Source: Halosolutus gelatinilyticus (GTDB lineage Archaea; Halobacteriota; Halobacteria; Halobacteriales; Natrialbaceae). From it: 64,000 nucleotides of DNA. A program made the position numbers and the translations under genes. Every line of letters starts with the position of its first letter. Position 1 is the first letter of the stretch. The stretch covers positions 682,001 to 746,000 of the forward strand of contig NZ_CP095491.1 of NCBI RefSeq assembly GCF_023028105.1, in the 5' to 3' direction. Positions 48,045 to 56,507 of this stretch are shown one piece after another. Below the pieces are notes generated by a model. That model had not been told where the DNA came from. It worked only from the letters and a program-made list of their open reading frames with translations, and did not search any database.

Positions 48045-50561
48045 TCAATCGTCGGGTGGGCCGCCGTGTAGCGTGTCCGGCCCGTTGACGATCGTCTCGA
48101 TCAGTTTCTGCTGTGCCGTCCGGAGGTGTTCGTGGAACGTCGCCGGCGAGATGCCGAGCGCCGCTGCGATCTCCTCGCCGGAACTGTCGCGGGGCCACTC
48201 GAAGAAGCCGGCGTAGTAGGCCGTCTCCAGCGCCGTCTGCTGGCGATCGGTGAGCTTGCGAGCCAGGTGCGACTGGAGTTGCCCGATCGACTCGTTCACG
48301 GGCGTGATCTGCCGCCGGGCGATGATCTGGACGCTGGGATAGATCTCCTTGATCGCGTCCGTGACGGCCCTGACGTCGGTATCCTGGGAGAAGTGCAGCG
48401 TCGTGATGTAGTCCCCGTCGTGGATCGCCGCCGACTCGACGTAGCCGCCGTGGGACTCGACGACCGAGAACAGCGGCGGCGACGCGATCGTGAGTTCGAA
48501 CCGGACCTCGTCACCCGCGCGATCGAGCACCGTGATCGCGTCCCAGTGTGGAACGCACTCGACGAGCTCCTCGATGTCCGGCAGCGTCTCCGCGGCCGTG
48601 GTTCCGTACTCCAGGTACCGGTCGTCGCCGATCCGGATGACCCGATCCAGCCAGACCGACTGGCCGTCCATGTCGGGGCCGTCGAAAATCGAGACGGCGT
48701 CGTCGATGACGAGTTCGAGTTCGATCACCGTCTCGCCGAGCAGGACCTGCGTGCGCTCGAGCCCGGCGATCGCGTGGCCCAGAATTTCGCCCAGCTGGCC
48801 GATGGCCGCCCGCTCTTCGTCGGTGAACGCGTACTCGCGTTCGCTCGTGATTCCCAGGACGCCGTAGAGGGCGCCGTCGTGTGTGACCGGCACCGCGGCG
48901 GCGGATCGGTAGCCGTGTTCGCGCGCGTCCTCGTGCCACGGCTCGAAGTCGGGATCGGCGAACACGTCGTTCGACACCTGGATCTCCTGCGTTCGGACCG
49001 CGCGGCCGAGCGGCCCCTGCCCCGCGGGCGCGTCGGCGTCGATCGAAAGCGGAATCGACTCGAGGTAGCCGTCGATGCCCGCCTCGGCGCGGTGGAACAC
49101 CGTTCCCTCCGACGGATCGACGGCGGCGACGAAGGCGAACAGGTAGGACGGGGCGTCGGCGAGCGACTCGCAGGTGACCCGTTCGAGTTCCTCCCTCGTC
49201 GATCCGGTCACGATCGCGTCGTTGAGATCGCGAGCGACGCCGTAGACGTGATCCAGCGCCGTCAGGCGTTCTCGCTGACGCTCGAGTTGCCGTTCGCGAT
49301 TGCGCGCCTCGGTAGTGTCCCGGAGGACGGAGACGTGAACGCCCGGAAGGACGTCGGCCACGGCGTTACAGTCGACGATTCGTTCGCTGCCGTCGGGGCG
49401 GATCAGCGAGAACGAACCGCGGTACCGGCCGTCGGCGACGAACGAGTCCCACGCGGACTCGACGTCGTGGCTATCGTGGACGAATTCCGTGAGCGATCGG
49501 CCGCGCAACGCCGTCCTATCGATCCCGAGCAGCTCGCAGGCGGCCGGGTTGGCCGCGACGATCTCGTTTTCGTCCCCGAAGAGAATGGCGTCGTGGACGT
49601 CCTCGAAGATCGACCGCAGGAGCCGGTTCTCCTTCTCGCGCTCGGTTCGCTCGGTGATCTCGCGGACGCAGCCCGTGAGGCCCGTTTCGGAGGGAAAGAT
49701 GCGCGCCTCGAGCCACGCGTCGGCCGGCGGATGGTACGTTTCGACGGTGAGCCGGCGCTGGCGGTTGAGGGCGCGCTCGTGGGCGGCGGAGAACAACGGC
49801 GGTTCGAACGCGCGTCGATCGAAGTCCCCGTCGCGGGGATCGCCGAGCAGGGCGCGAGCCCGGTCGTTGACGTACGCGTACTCCAGGTCGGCGTCGAGGA
49901 CGTAGAACCCGTCCGCGATGCGATCGACCGCCTCCGAGAGGACCGGCGACCGATCGTCGCGGTCCGCGAGTACCGCCGCGCTATCGCCGGCGCTCGCGGT
50001 CGTCGCACCGTCACCGCGGGTTGACTCGGCGTTCGCGGCCCGTTCGTCGGCGCGCGGATCGCCGCGGTCGGCGGCCCCCGTCTCTTGAACGCCGGTCGCG
50101 TCAGGCGTTTCGAGCGCGTCGGTTCGAACCGTCGCGACGATTCGACCGTCGCTTTCGTCGACCCGTTCCTGGCGCTGTAACCGATGTGTACACGGGATCG
50201 TCTCGCCGTCGGCGCTTCGGACGGGGGCGTCGATCGTGACGACTACCCGGTTGCGCCGCCCGTGCGAGCGGTCGCGATCGGCGGACGCACCGGTCGCGCT
50301 CCGCTCGGCGGGCGCCTCCACGAGCGCCTCGGCGGTTTCGACGGCCGCGTCGGACAGGACGATCGACGCGTGCGCTCCGAGCAGCGTCTCGCTGTCGTAG
50401 CCGGTGAGTTCGACGAAGGGATCACTGACGGCGACAAACCGGAAATCGGCGTCGAGTTCGTACGATCCGTTGCCGCCGGTCGGCAGCCGATTCCGGGGCG
50501 AACGGTTCGTCGTTCGATCCCCGACAGTATCGGAGTCGAACCAGTACCAGTGCCCTGTCAT
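48045..50561 (-). CDS. Bat-type regulator: three PAS, GAF, BAT and HTH-10
   Basis: An 838-residue sensor-regulator. PAS domains lie at ~35-150 (DADFRFVAVSDPFVELTGYD), ~210-310 (DADLEYAYVNDRARALLGD) and ~315-430 (IFEDVHDAILFGDENEIVAAN). A GAF domain follows at ~445-605, then the BAT domain (~610-760) and C-terminal HTH-10 (LTDRQQTALETAYYAGFFEWPRD, AALGISPATFHEHLRTA). It should sense redox, oxygen or a ligand in the cytosol and bind DNA directly. TTATCGATAC about 26 bases upstream of ATG 50561 suggests a leaderless message. Confidence 0.9.
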   Translation of the reverse strand: MTGHWYWFDSDTVGDRTTNRSPRNRLPTGGNGSYELDADFRFVAVSDPFVELTGYDSETLLGAHASIVLSDAAVETAEALVEAPAERSATGASADRDRSHGRRNRVVVTIDAPVRSADGETIPCTHRLQRQERVDESDGRIVATVRTDALETPDATGVQETGAADRGDPRADERAANAESTRGDGATTASAGDSAAVLADRDDRSPVLSEAVDRIADGFYVLDADLEYAYVNDRARALLGDPRDGDFDRRAFEPPLFSAAHERALNRQRRLTVETYHPPADAWLEARIFPSETGLTGCVREITERTEREKENRLLRSIFEDVHDAILFGDENEIVAANPAACELLGIDRTALRGRSLTEFVHDSHDVESAWDSFVADGRYRGSFSLIRPDGSERIVDCNAVADVLPGVHVSVLRDTTEARNRERQLERQRERLTALDHVYGVARDLNDAIVTGSTREELERVTCESLADAPSYLFAFVAAVDPSEGTVFHRAEAGIDGYLESIPLSIDADAPAGQGPLGRAVRTQEIQVSNDVFADPDFEPWHEDAREHGYRSAAAVPVTHDGALYGVLGITSEREYAFTDEERAAIGQLGEILGHAIAGLERTQVLLGETVIELELVIDDAVSIFDGPDMDGQSVWLDRVIRIGDDRYLEYGTTAAETLPDIEELVECVPHWDAITVLDRAGDEVRFELTIASPPLFSVVESHGGYVESAAIHDGDYITTLHFSQDTDVRAVTDAIKEIYPSVQIIARRQITPVNESIGQLQSHLARKLTDRQQTALETAYYAGFFEWPRDSSGEEIAAALGISPATFHEHLRTAQQKLIETIVNGPDTLHGGPPDD

Positions 50562-50666
50562 TAGCTGGCCAATTAGTTCAGTATCGATAAGCGTGTCGGG
50601 TAATACGTCGTTTCCGCGCCGGAAGCGCCGCGGTACCGACGGTCCCGCGCCGGTCGATTCGCGACG

Positions 50667-51290
50667 TTACGACCCGTCGTCGTCGCCGAAATCGAGCGAG
50701 CGAACCAGGGCGGCGATCGCTTCGCGATCCCGATCCGGGTCGATCGGTGGGACCGTCGACAGCGATGATGCGACCGCGTCCGGGAGTCCGAGCGGAACCG
50801 TTCCGCCGGCCAGTCCGTACGCCGCGTCGGTCGGCCAGACGGCGACGTGGGTTTCCGCGGCGATCCGATCGGGACCGTTCGCGGCTACCGCCGGCGCGAG
50901 GGGGTAGGAGACGTCGAGGACGTACCACCGCCCCTCGGCACCGGATTCCGCCTCGAACGCCCGTTCCGTCCGCGTCCCGTCGACCGCGATCCCGTCGTCC
51001 ACGAGGACCTCGACGAGCTGCCGGCGAGCCTTCGGCGCGGCCGTCGAGAGCGCGCCGGCGGGCGAGATACCGATCGATCGCAACGGCGGGGAGAACGAGA
51101 GGTCGACGGCGAACAGCGAGCGAACCGGCACCTCGCTCGCGCCGAGTTCGGCGACGGCCGGCCCGGTCTCGACGGGTTCGTACAGCGTCGTCTCGGCGGT
51201 GATCGACGCGAGCAGGACGGTCGTCGTGCTGGTCCGCGTCCCGACCGGTCGCCACGTCTCGGCGAGCGACTCCGGCAGCGCGATCGTCAT
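50667..51290 (-). CDS. haloarchaeal hypothetical protein
   Basis: A 207-residue soluble protein. MTIALPESLAETWRPVGTRT begins an alpha/beta domain with RSLFAVDLSFSPPLRSIGIS and a central acidic part (FEAESGAEGRWYVLDVSYPL). No membrane helix or known motif. ATG 51290 is chosen from codon composition; the frame is open to 51359. It sits between the Bat gene and a small membrane gene. Function unknown. Confidence 0.6.
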   Translation of the reverse strand: MTIALPESLAETWRPVGTRTSTTTVLLASITAETTLYEPVETGPAVAELGASEVPVRSLFAVDLSFSPPLRSIGISPAGALSTAAPKARRQLVEVLVDDGIAVDGTRTERAFEAESGAEGRWYVLDVSYPLAPAVAANGPDRIAAETHVAVWPTDAAYGLAGGTVPLGLPDAVASSLSTVPPIDPDRDREAIAALVRSLDFGDDDGS

Positions 51291-51445
51291 CGCCGAGGGG
51301 TACGCGACTCGCCCTTTTCGGCGTGGCGATTCGCGGGTCGTTCCGACCGGTGAGGTCACGAAACGGAACCGGTTTGTCTGACGACAGGTATCTTTCCGCC
51401 ATGGGGTACGCTGTACCGACGATAGAATCGGGCGCAGGTGTCTCG

Positions 51446-51619
51446 ATGCTGTATCTTTCGCGGACGTTCGCGGCGTCGACGATCGAATTTAGCGACTGGT
51501 TGGTCGCCGCGGGCGTCTTTCTACTTGGCCTGTGTCTCCTCTTTCACGGCGCGTTTAGCGGGATCGAAGCCGCCGTCGCCGCCGGAACGGAACGGTCCGG
51601 CGCGAACGCGGAACGGTAG
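51446..51619 (+). CDS. small membrane protein
   Basis: A 57-residue protein: MLYLSRTFAASTIEFSDWLV, then a long hydrophobic helix, AAGVFLLGLCLLFHGAFSGI, and a short charged tail. ATG 51446 has AGGTG six bases upstream; ATG 51401 in the same frame is an alternative. Its stop is 19 bases before the convergent symporter gene's stop. No family recognised. Confidence 0.5.
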   Translation: MLYLSRTFAASTIEFSDWLVAAGVFLLGLCLLFHGAFSGIEAAVAAGTERSGANAER

Positions 51620-51637
51620 CCGGATAGGGGACGGCGA

Positions 51638-53107
51638 TCAATCCGCGCGCAGCCCGTCGAAGTAGATCGCCCGACGCTCGTCGGCCGCGGGAACGGTGAC
51701 GAGCGAGACGGCGACGGTGACGACGAGGCCGATCCCCATGCCGACGAGGCCGGCCGTCCAGCCGGCGTAGGTGGTCGGAATCGCGGCGACGAAGAGACTC
51801 GAGAGGTAGAACGCCTGACTGACCACGATTCCGGCGGTGATTCCGATCCGCGTCGTCCGCCGCCAGTAGAGCGCGACCAGCACGGGCAGGGCGAGCTGGG
51901 CGAACCCGCTGAAGGCCGCGTCGCCGAGTTCGAACAGGGTCGCGGGCGTCCGGAGGCTGGCGAGGAACGCGGCGGTCGCGAAGCCGACGACGCCGACGCG
52001 GGCGAGCAGGTCCTCCCGGCGATCGCTGAGGCCCCGATCGACGAACGGCCGGTAGAGGTCGCGGGTGAAGTACGACGAGCCCGAGAGCAGCATCGAATCC
52101 GACGAGGACATCATCGCGGCCATCGCGCCGGCGATGACCAGCGCGGCGAACCAGACTGGGGTGTACTCGGCGAGGACGACGGGCAGGACGTTCCCGCCTT
52201 CCGGCACCGTCACGTCGAGGCCGCGCGCCCAGGCGCCGAGCATGAATGCGGGAACGAACAGCAACACGCAGAGGACGGGCCAGAGCGCGAACGATCGCTT
52301 CAGCACCGTCTTCGAGCCGGCGACGAAGAACCGCTGGTTCACCTGCGGGAACATCGCGACGCCGAAGCCGATCACGATCGCCGTCGAGAGCATCCACTGC
52401 GGGGTGTAGAAGTCGCCACCGAGCGCGAGATGGCCGGCCGCTTCGCCCTCGAGCGCCGACGCGGCGGCGCCGGGGCCGCCCACCGCGGCCAGGATCCAGG
52501 CCGCCGCGAGCCACGTCGTCACGAGCATGAACGCGCCCTGGAGGGTGTCGGTCCAGGCGATCCCGCGCATGCCGGCGACGACGACGTAGAGGATCATGAA
52601 CGCCGTGATCAGCCCGGCGCCGACGGCGTAGGGAACCGCGCCGTCGGTCAGCGCCTGGAGCGCGGTGCCGGCGCCGACCTGCTGGAGCATCACGTAGGGG
52701 AAGAGCCAGAGGAGACTGATGCCGGCCACGAGCCCGCGGAGCCGTCGCGACGCGAACCGATCGCCGAGCATCTCCCCGAGCGTGACGTAGCCGTACTGCC
52801 GTCCGAGCAGCCACTGCTTGTAGCCGATCACGTACCAGAGGATCGCGAAGATGATTCCGTCCATCATCCCCATCACGAGGATCCACTCGGGGCCTTGGTG
52901 GTAGGCGATGTTCGGCCCGGCGAAGAACGTGAAGGCGGAGAGCAGCGTCGCGAACGTCGTGAACAGGAGGACGATCGTCCCGAGCGTTCGACTCGCGAGG
53001 TAGAAGTCCTCGGCGTTTCGTTCAGTTACCCGGTAGGCGACGAGCCCGATCGCGAGCGCCAGCAGGAGGTAGCCGACGATGATCCCGAGTTGGAGTTCGA
53101 CAGTCAC
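51638..53107 (-). CDS. sodium:solute symporter (SSS family)
   Basis: A 489-residue transporter with about 13 helices. Signature segments include FTTFATLLSAFTFFAGPNIA, AGMRGIAWTDTLQGAFM, FPQVNQRFFVAGS, and the Na-binding helix region MAAMMSSSDSMLLSGSSYFTRDLY. The start is GTG 53107; it overlaps the stop of the DUF3311 gene by four bases (GTGA). That coupling is common for SSS transporters paired with a small accessory protein. The substrate could be a carboxylate, amino acid or other solute. Confidence 0.92.
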   Translation of the reverse strand: MTVELQLGIIVGYLLLALAIGLVAYRVTERNAEDFYLASRTLGTIVLLFTTFATLLSAFTFFAGPNIAYHQGPEWILVMGMMDGIIFAILWYVIGYKQWLLGRQYGYVTLGEMLGDRFASRRLRGLVAGISLLWLFPYVMLQQVGAGTALQALTDGAVPYAVGAGLITAFMILYVVVAGMRGIAWTDTLQGAFMLVTTWLAAAWILAAVGGPGAAASALEGEAAGHLALGGDFYTPQWMLSTAIVIGFGVAMFPQVNQRFFVAGSKTVLKRSFALWPVLCVLLFVPAFMLGAWARGLDVTVPEGGNVLPVVLAEYTPVWFAALVIAGAMAAMMSSSDSMLLSGSSYFTRDLYRPFVDRGLSDRREDLLARVGVVGFATAAFLASLRTPATLFELGDAAFSGFAQLALPVLVALYWRRTTRIGITAGIVVSQAFYLSSLFVAAIPTTYAGWTAGLVGMGIGLVVTVAVSLVTVPAADERRAIYFDGLRAD

Positions 53108-53373
53108 GGCGACTCACCTCCTGCCGCATCCGGCGTCCCCCCCGGTGACGAATCGCTTGCCCCTGCGTTGTCGGTCTCGATTCCGATCCCCCACGATCGT
53201 CGGGCGAACGTCCAAAAGACCAGCGACGCCAGCAGCATCCAGCCGACGTGCCACCAGAGCCACAACGGCAGCCCGGCGATCACCGTTGCGTCCGCCCAGA
53301 GGAACCACGGAATCGCGAGTCCGCAGAGAACGAGTCCGATCGCGATCCACCCCCGCAGTTGCAGTCGTCGCAT
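53104..53373 (-). CDS. DUF3311 small membrane protein
   Basis: An 89-residue protein with two helices: IAIGLVLCGLAIPWFLW and PLWLWWHVGWMLLASLVFW, plus an acidic Ser/Pro/Gly-rich tail. The Trp-rich second helix is the DUF3311 hallmark. These proteins pair with sodium:solute symporters and probably assist their folding or function. The last codon overlaps the symporter's first (GTGA), so both are translated from one message. Confidence 0.85.
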   Translation of the reverse strand: MRRLQLRGWIAIGLVLCGLAIPWFLWADATVIAGLPLWLWWHVGWMLLASLVFWTFARRSWGIGIETDNAGASDSSPGGTPDAAGGESP

Positions 53374-53565
53374 ATCGGTGGTCGGCGTCGACGGCGGTAA
53401 GGTGTTTCCGTTCGCCGGTCGACGGCGTTCGTCGCGGCCGATCGAACGCGGCGACTCGTTACAAGGGGATTACCCGCCCAGTTCCAGAAATCGGTAAGGT
53501 GAAATCGCGCTTTCACCGAGGAAAAGGAGTATAAGTGTCGGACAACGAATGAGAATCTAGCGAGT

Positions 53566-54510
53566 ATGGCCCGTCTCTTTCCCTTCCGGTCCGAACCCTC
53601 GACGGCGGACCGCCACCCCCGCGTGGTCGACCTCGAGGGCGAGGACGCCGACGCCGTCTTCGGGGCCCTTTCGTCGACGACCGCCCGACGGATCTACGCA
53701 CGCCTCGACGAGGAACCCGCCACTCCGAGCGACGTCGCCGACGCGATCGACTCGTCTATTCAGAACGTTCGCTACCACTTAGAGAACCTCGAGGACGCGG
53801 GGCTCGTCGAGGTCGTCGACACGTGGTACTCCTCTCGCGGGAACGAGATGAGCGTCTACGCGACGGCTGACGGGCCGTTGATCGTCACGAGCGACGAGTC
53901 GACGGCCTCGCAGCTCAAGACGGCGCTGTCGCGGCTGATCGGCGGCATCGGCGCGCTCGCGGGCGGCAGCTTGCTCGTCCAGTACGGACTCACGCGGCAG
54001 TTCGGGTTCGGCTCGTCGATCCCCGGCGGAACCGAAGACAGCGCCCAGGAGGGGGCGGGACCGGACGAGCGTGGCGGCGACGACAGCAACTTCTCCGGCG
54101 ACAGCGCGGAGGTAACGAAAGAAGAAACCGATGACGCTGAGGACGGTGCCGGCGATGCGTCCACGGAGACCGTCAACGACGAGGAGGATTCAGGTGCGGA
54201 CGGTGCTGACGGTAACGATGCGGCGGACGGTGCCGGCGCGGAAGCCGACGACGTCCCGGCTGCGGACGATTCCGGTAGCGCCGACGATGGAGGCTCGTTC
54301 GATTCCGATGCGGACTACCTCAACGGAAGCGGCGGGAACGAGACCGATCCGAACGGAACCGTCGACCAGCTGACCGACGGCGGTGCCGAAGCGATCGACA
54401 CGGCATTCGGATCGATTCCGCCCGGAATGCTCTTCTTCCTCGGCGGACTCGTCGTGTTGCTGGCCGTCGCGATCTACTGGTACTGGTTCGCGTACCGACC
54501 GCAGTACTGA
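53566..54510 (+). CDS. membrane-tethered winged-helix protein
   Basis: A 314-residue protein. Residues ~30-105 form an ArsR-type winged helix: AVFGALSSTTARRIYARLDE, TPSDVADAIDSSIQNVRYHLENLEDAGLVEVV. A hydrophobic stretch GGIGALAGGSLLVQYGL follows at ~125. Residues ~150-280 are an Asp/Glu/Gly/Ala linker, and a final membrane helix is MLFFLGGLVVLLAVAIYWYW. A TATA-like AGTATAAG at ~53528-53536 gives a near-leaderless start. It probably binds DNA at the membrane. It lies upstream of dnaG, facing the same way, 120 bases apart. Confidence 0.82.
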   Translation: MARLFPFRSEPSTADRHPRVVDLEGEDADAVFGALSSTTARRIYARLDEEPATPSDVADAIDSSIQNVRYHLENLEDAGLVEVVDTWYSSRGNEMSVYATADGPLIVTSDESTASQLKTALSRLIGGIGALAGGSLLVQYGLTRQFGFGSSIPGGTEDSAQEGAGPDERGGDDSNFSGDSAEVTKEETDDAEDGAGDASTETVNDEEDSGADGADGNDAADGAGAEADDVPAADDSGSADDGGSFDSDADYLNGSGGNETDPNGTVDQLTDGGAEAIDTAFGSIPPGMLFFLGGLVVLLAVAIYWYWFAYRPQY

Positions 54511-54630
54511 TCGACGGACCGCGTCACGATTCTTCCGAAGGTCAACAGCTATTTGCCCCTCACGGTCCACATTCGATGTAAAGCGGTCTCCGGACAGCGT
54601 ACGTCCGCCCCTTCCGGGGACAGATCTCCA

Positions 54631-56031
54631 ATGGAAGACACATCGAAATACCTCATCCACGCTGACGTTACCGCCGACGGGGTCGTCGAGCGGAGCGACG
54701 TCGTCGGGGCGATCTTCGGGCAAACCGAAGGGTTGCTCGGCGACGAACTCGATCTCCGCGACCTCCGGCAATCCCAGAAAGTCGGCCGCATCGACGTCGA
54801 AATCACGAGCACGCAAGGACAGTCACACGGCACGGTCACGATCGCGACGAGCCTCGACAAGGTCGAGACGGCGACGCTAGCCGCCTCCCTCGAGACGATC
54901 ACCCGCGTCGGCCCCTGTCGAGCGGACCTCGACGTGACCGAGATCGAAGACGTTCGCGCGGCGAAACGAAAGGAAGTCGTCGAGCGCGCGAAGGAACTCC
55001 TTCGCACGGGCTTCGACGACAGCGTGATGTCCTCCGAGGAGATCCTCGCGGAGGTCCGCCAACACGTCCGCGTCGAGGACATCACCGAGTACGAGGGGCT
55101 TCCCGCTGGCCCGCGGGTCACCGACAGCGACGCCATCATCATCGTCGAGGGCCGATCGGACGTCCTCACCATGCTCACCTACGGCATTAAGAACGCGATC
55201 GCCGTCGAAGGGACGAACGTCCCCGACGCGGTGGCCGAACTCACGCACCACCGGACGGTCACGGCCTTTCTGGACGGCGATCGCGGCGGCGACCTGATCC
55301 TCGAGGAGCTCTCGCAGGTCGGCGACATCGATTACGTGGCGTTCGCCCCCGCCGGCGAGTCCGTCGAGGAACTCGACCACCACGAGGTGTTCGCCGCGCT
55401 CCGAAACAAGGTTCCCTACGACGCCGTGTCGGGACTGAACGAACCCCGCGAGGCGGTCGCCGCGACCGACGGCAGCGCGACGCCGGCCCCACCGGTCGAC
55501 GACGCCGCCACCTCGTCCTCGGCATCGATCGAGTCCGAGAACGAGGTCGAGTACGAACGCCCGGGTCGCCCCTCCACGGCGGGGTCAAAGACGGCCGCGA
55601 GCGGGACGCAGGCGGAGTCGGCGACCGAGACGGACGACCGGTCGCCATCCGCGACGCCCGGTGCCGACGCCGAGGGAGCCGACGAGACCGACCTCGAGTC
55701 GTCGACGGCGGCCGCCGAGCCGGAGACGATCTACGAGCACGCGACCGCGGTGATCCGCGGGGACACCGACGCGGTCCGCTTTCTCGACGCGGATGCCGAG
55801 ATACTCGAGGAGGCGCCCGCGAGCGACGCCTACGACGAACTCGAATCGATCGAACCGGCGCCGACGACGGTGCTTCTCGACGAGATTCTCGAACAGCGAC
55901 TGCTCGATCTGGCCGCCGATCGGGGCGTCGATCGGATCGTCGCTCGATCGCTCGGCCAGTTCACCAAACGGCCGACGGGCGTTCAGGTCCACGCGATCGA
56001 CGACGTCGCCGAGACGCCGCCGGACGGGTGA
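54631..56031 (+). CDS. dnaG: archaeal DnaG primase
   Basis: A 466-residue archaeal DnaG. The TOPRIM catalytic Glu is Glu173 in IIVEGRSDVLTML, followed by FLDGDRGGDLI with the metal-binding Asp-X-Asp. The N-terminal domain (TSKYLIHADVTADGVVERSDVVGAIFGQTEGLL) is the archaeal type. A long acidic low-complexity insertion occupies ~295-380. Besides primer synthesis, archaeal DnaG is associated with the exosome. ATG 54631 is chosen as the start of the conserved domain. Confidence 0.95.
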   Translation: MEDTSKYLIHADVTADGVVERSDVVGAIFGQTEGLLGDELDLRDLRQSQKVGRIDVEITSTQGQSHGTVTIATSLDKVETATLAASLETITRVGPCRADLDVTEIEDVRAAKRKEVVERAKELLRTGFDDSVMSSEEILAEVRQHVRVEDITEYEGLPAGPRVTDSDAIIIVEGRSDVLTMLTYGIKNAIAVEGTNVPDAVAELTHHRTVTAFLDGDRGGDLILEELSQVGDIDYVAFAPAGESVEELDHHEVFAALRNKVPYDAVSGLNEPREAVAATDGSATPAPPVDDAATSSSASIESENEVEYERPGRPSTAGSKTAASGTQAESATETDDRSPSATPGADAEGADETDLESSTAAAEPETIYEHATAVIRGDTDAVRFLDADAEILEEAPASDAYDELESIEPAPTTVLLDEILEQRLLDLAADRGVDRIVARSLGQFTKRPTGVQVHAIDDVAETPPDG

Positions 56032-56176
56032 TCGAGGGCGACCGAGTGAACGTTCGCGCGCGTACGGCTCCCGGGGCCGACACCTGTCATCACGAGTCGT
56101 GCGAACCGTGTTCACGCGACGATCGAGACTCGGTTTCGAGCGATTGATACGCCGGCGCGCCCGAGTTCGACGCGAG

Positions 56177-56335
56177 ATGTCACCTCCTCCCGAATTCGCC
56201 CTCTTCTTGCTCGGCGTCTGGGTGCTCGCGACGTTCGCGGTGACGAACCAGACCGGCTACGACCAGTGGCGCGCGGCCCGATCCGACGACGCCGCGGAGA
56301 CCGTCGACGACGCCGACGGTGCCGACGCTCGGTAG
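56177..56335 (+). CDS. small membrane protein
   Basis: A 52-residue protein: MSPPPEFALFLLGVWVLATF is one hydrophobic helix, followed by AVTNQTGYDQWRAARSDDAA and an acidic tail. Haloarchaeal genomes carry many short proteins like this near dnaG, but I cannot name a family. A Shine-Dalgarno-like sequence is not obvious. Confidence 0.55.
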   Translation: MSPPPEFALFLLGVWVLATFAVTNQTGYDQWRAARSDDAAETVDDADGADAR

Positions 56336-56395
56336 TCCGACCGATCCGCCTCGACGACCGCCGCGTCGGCCATCGACGACTGATCGCCGGAACCC

Positions 56396-56455
56396 CTCGA
56401 TCAGCCGACGGACGTCTCGATCAGCCGACGGACGTCTCGATCGGCCGATCGACGT
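56396..56455. repeat. three tandem 20-base repeats
   Basis: Units start at 56396, 56416 and 56436. The first two are identical (CTCGATCAGCCGACGGACGT); the third differs at three positions. Located between the small gene at 56177 and the end of the DUF92 gene. Probably a short slippage repeat rather than a regulatory array. Confidence 0.8.
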
Positions 56456-56507
56456 GCGCGACGCTCGACTCAGTCTCAGGTTCGATCGTCGCGGTGCGAC
56501 GGCGGAG

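Noticed and set aside
48126-50024. A 632-codon open frame on the plus strand
   Set aside because: Antisense to the Bat-type regulator, whose PAS, GAF and HTH-10 motifs are clear.
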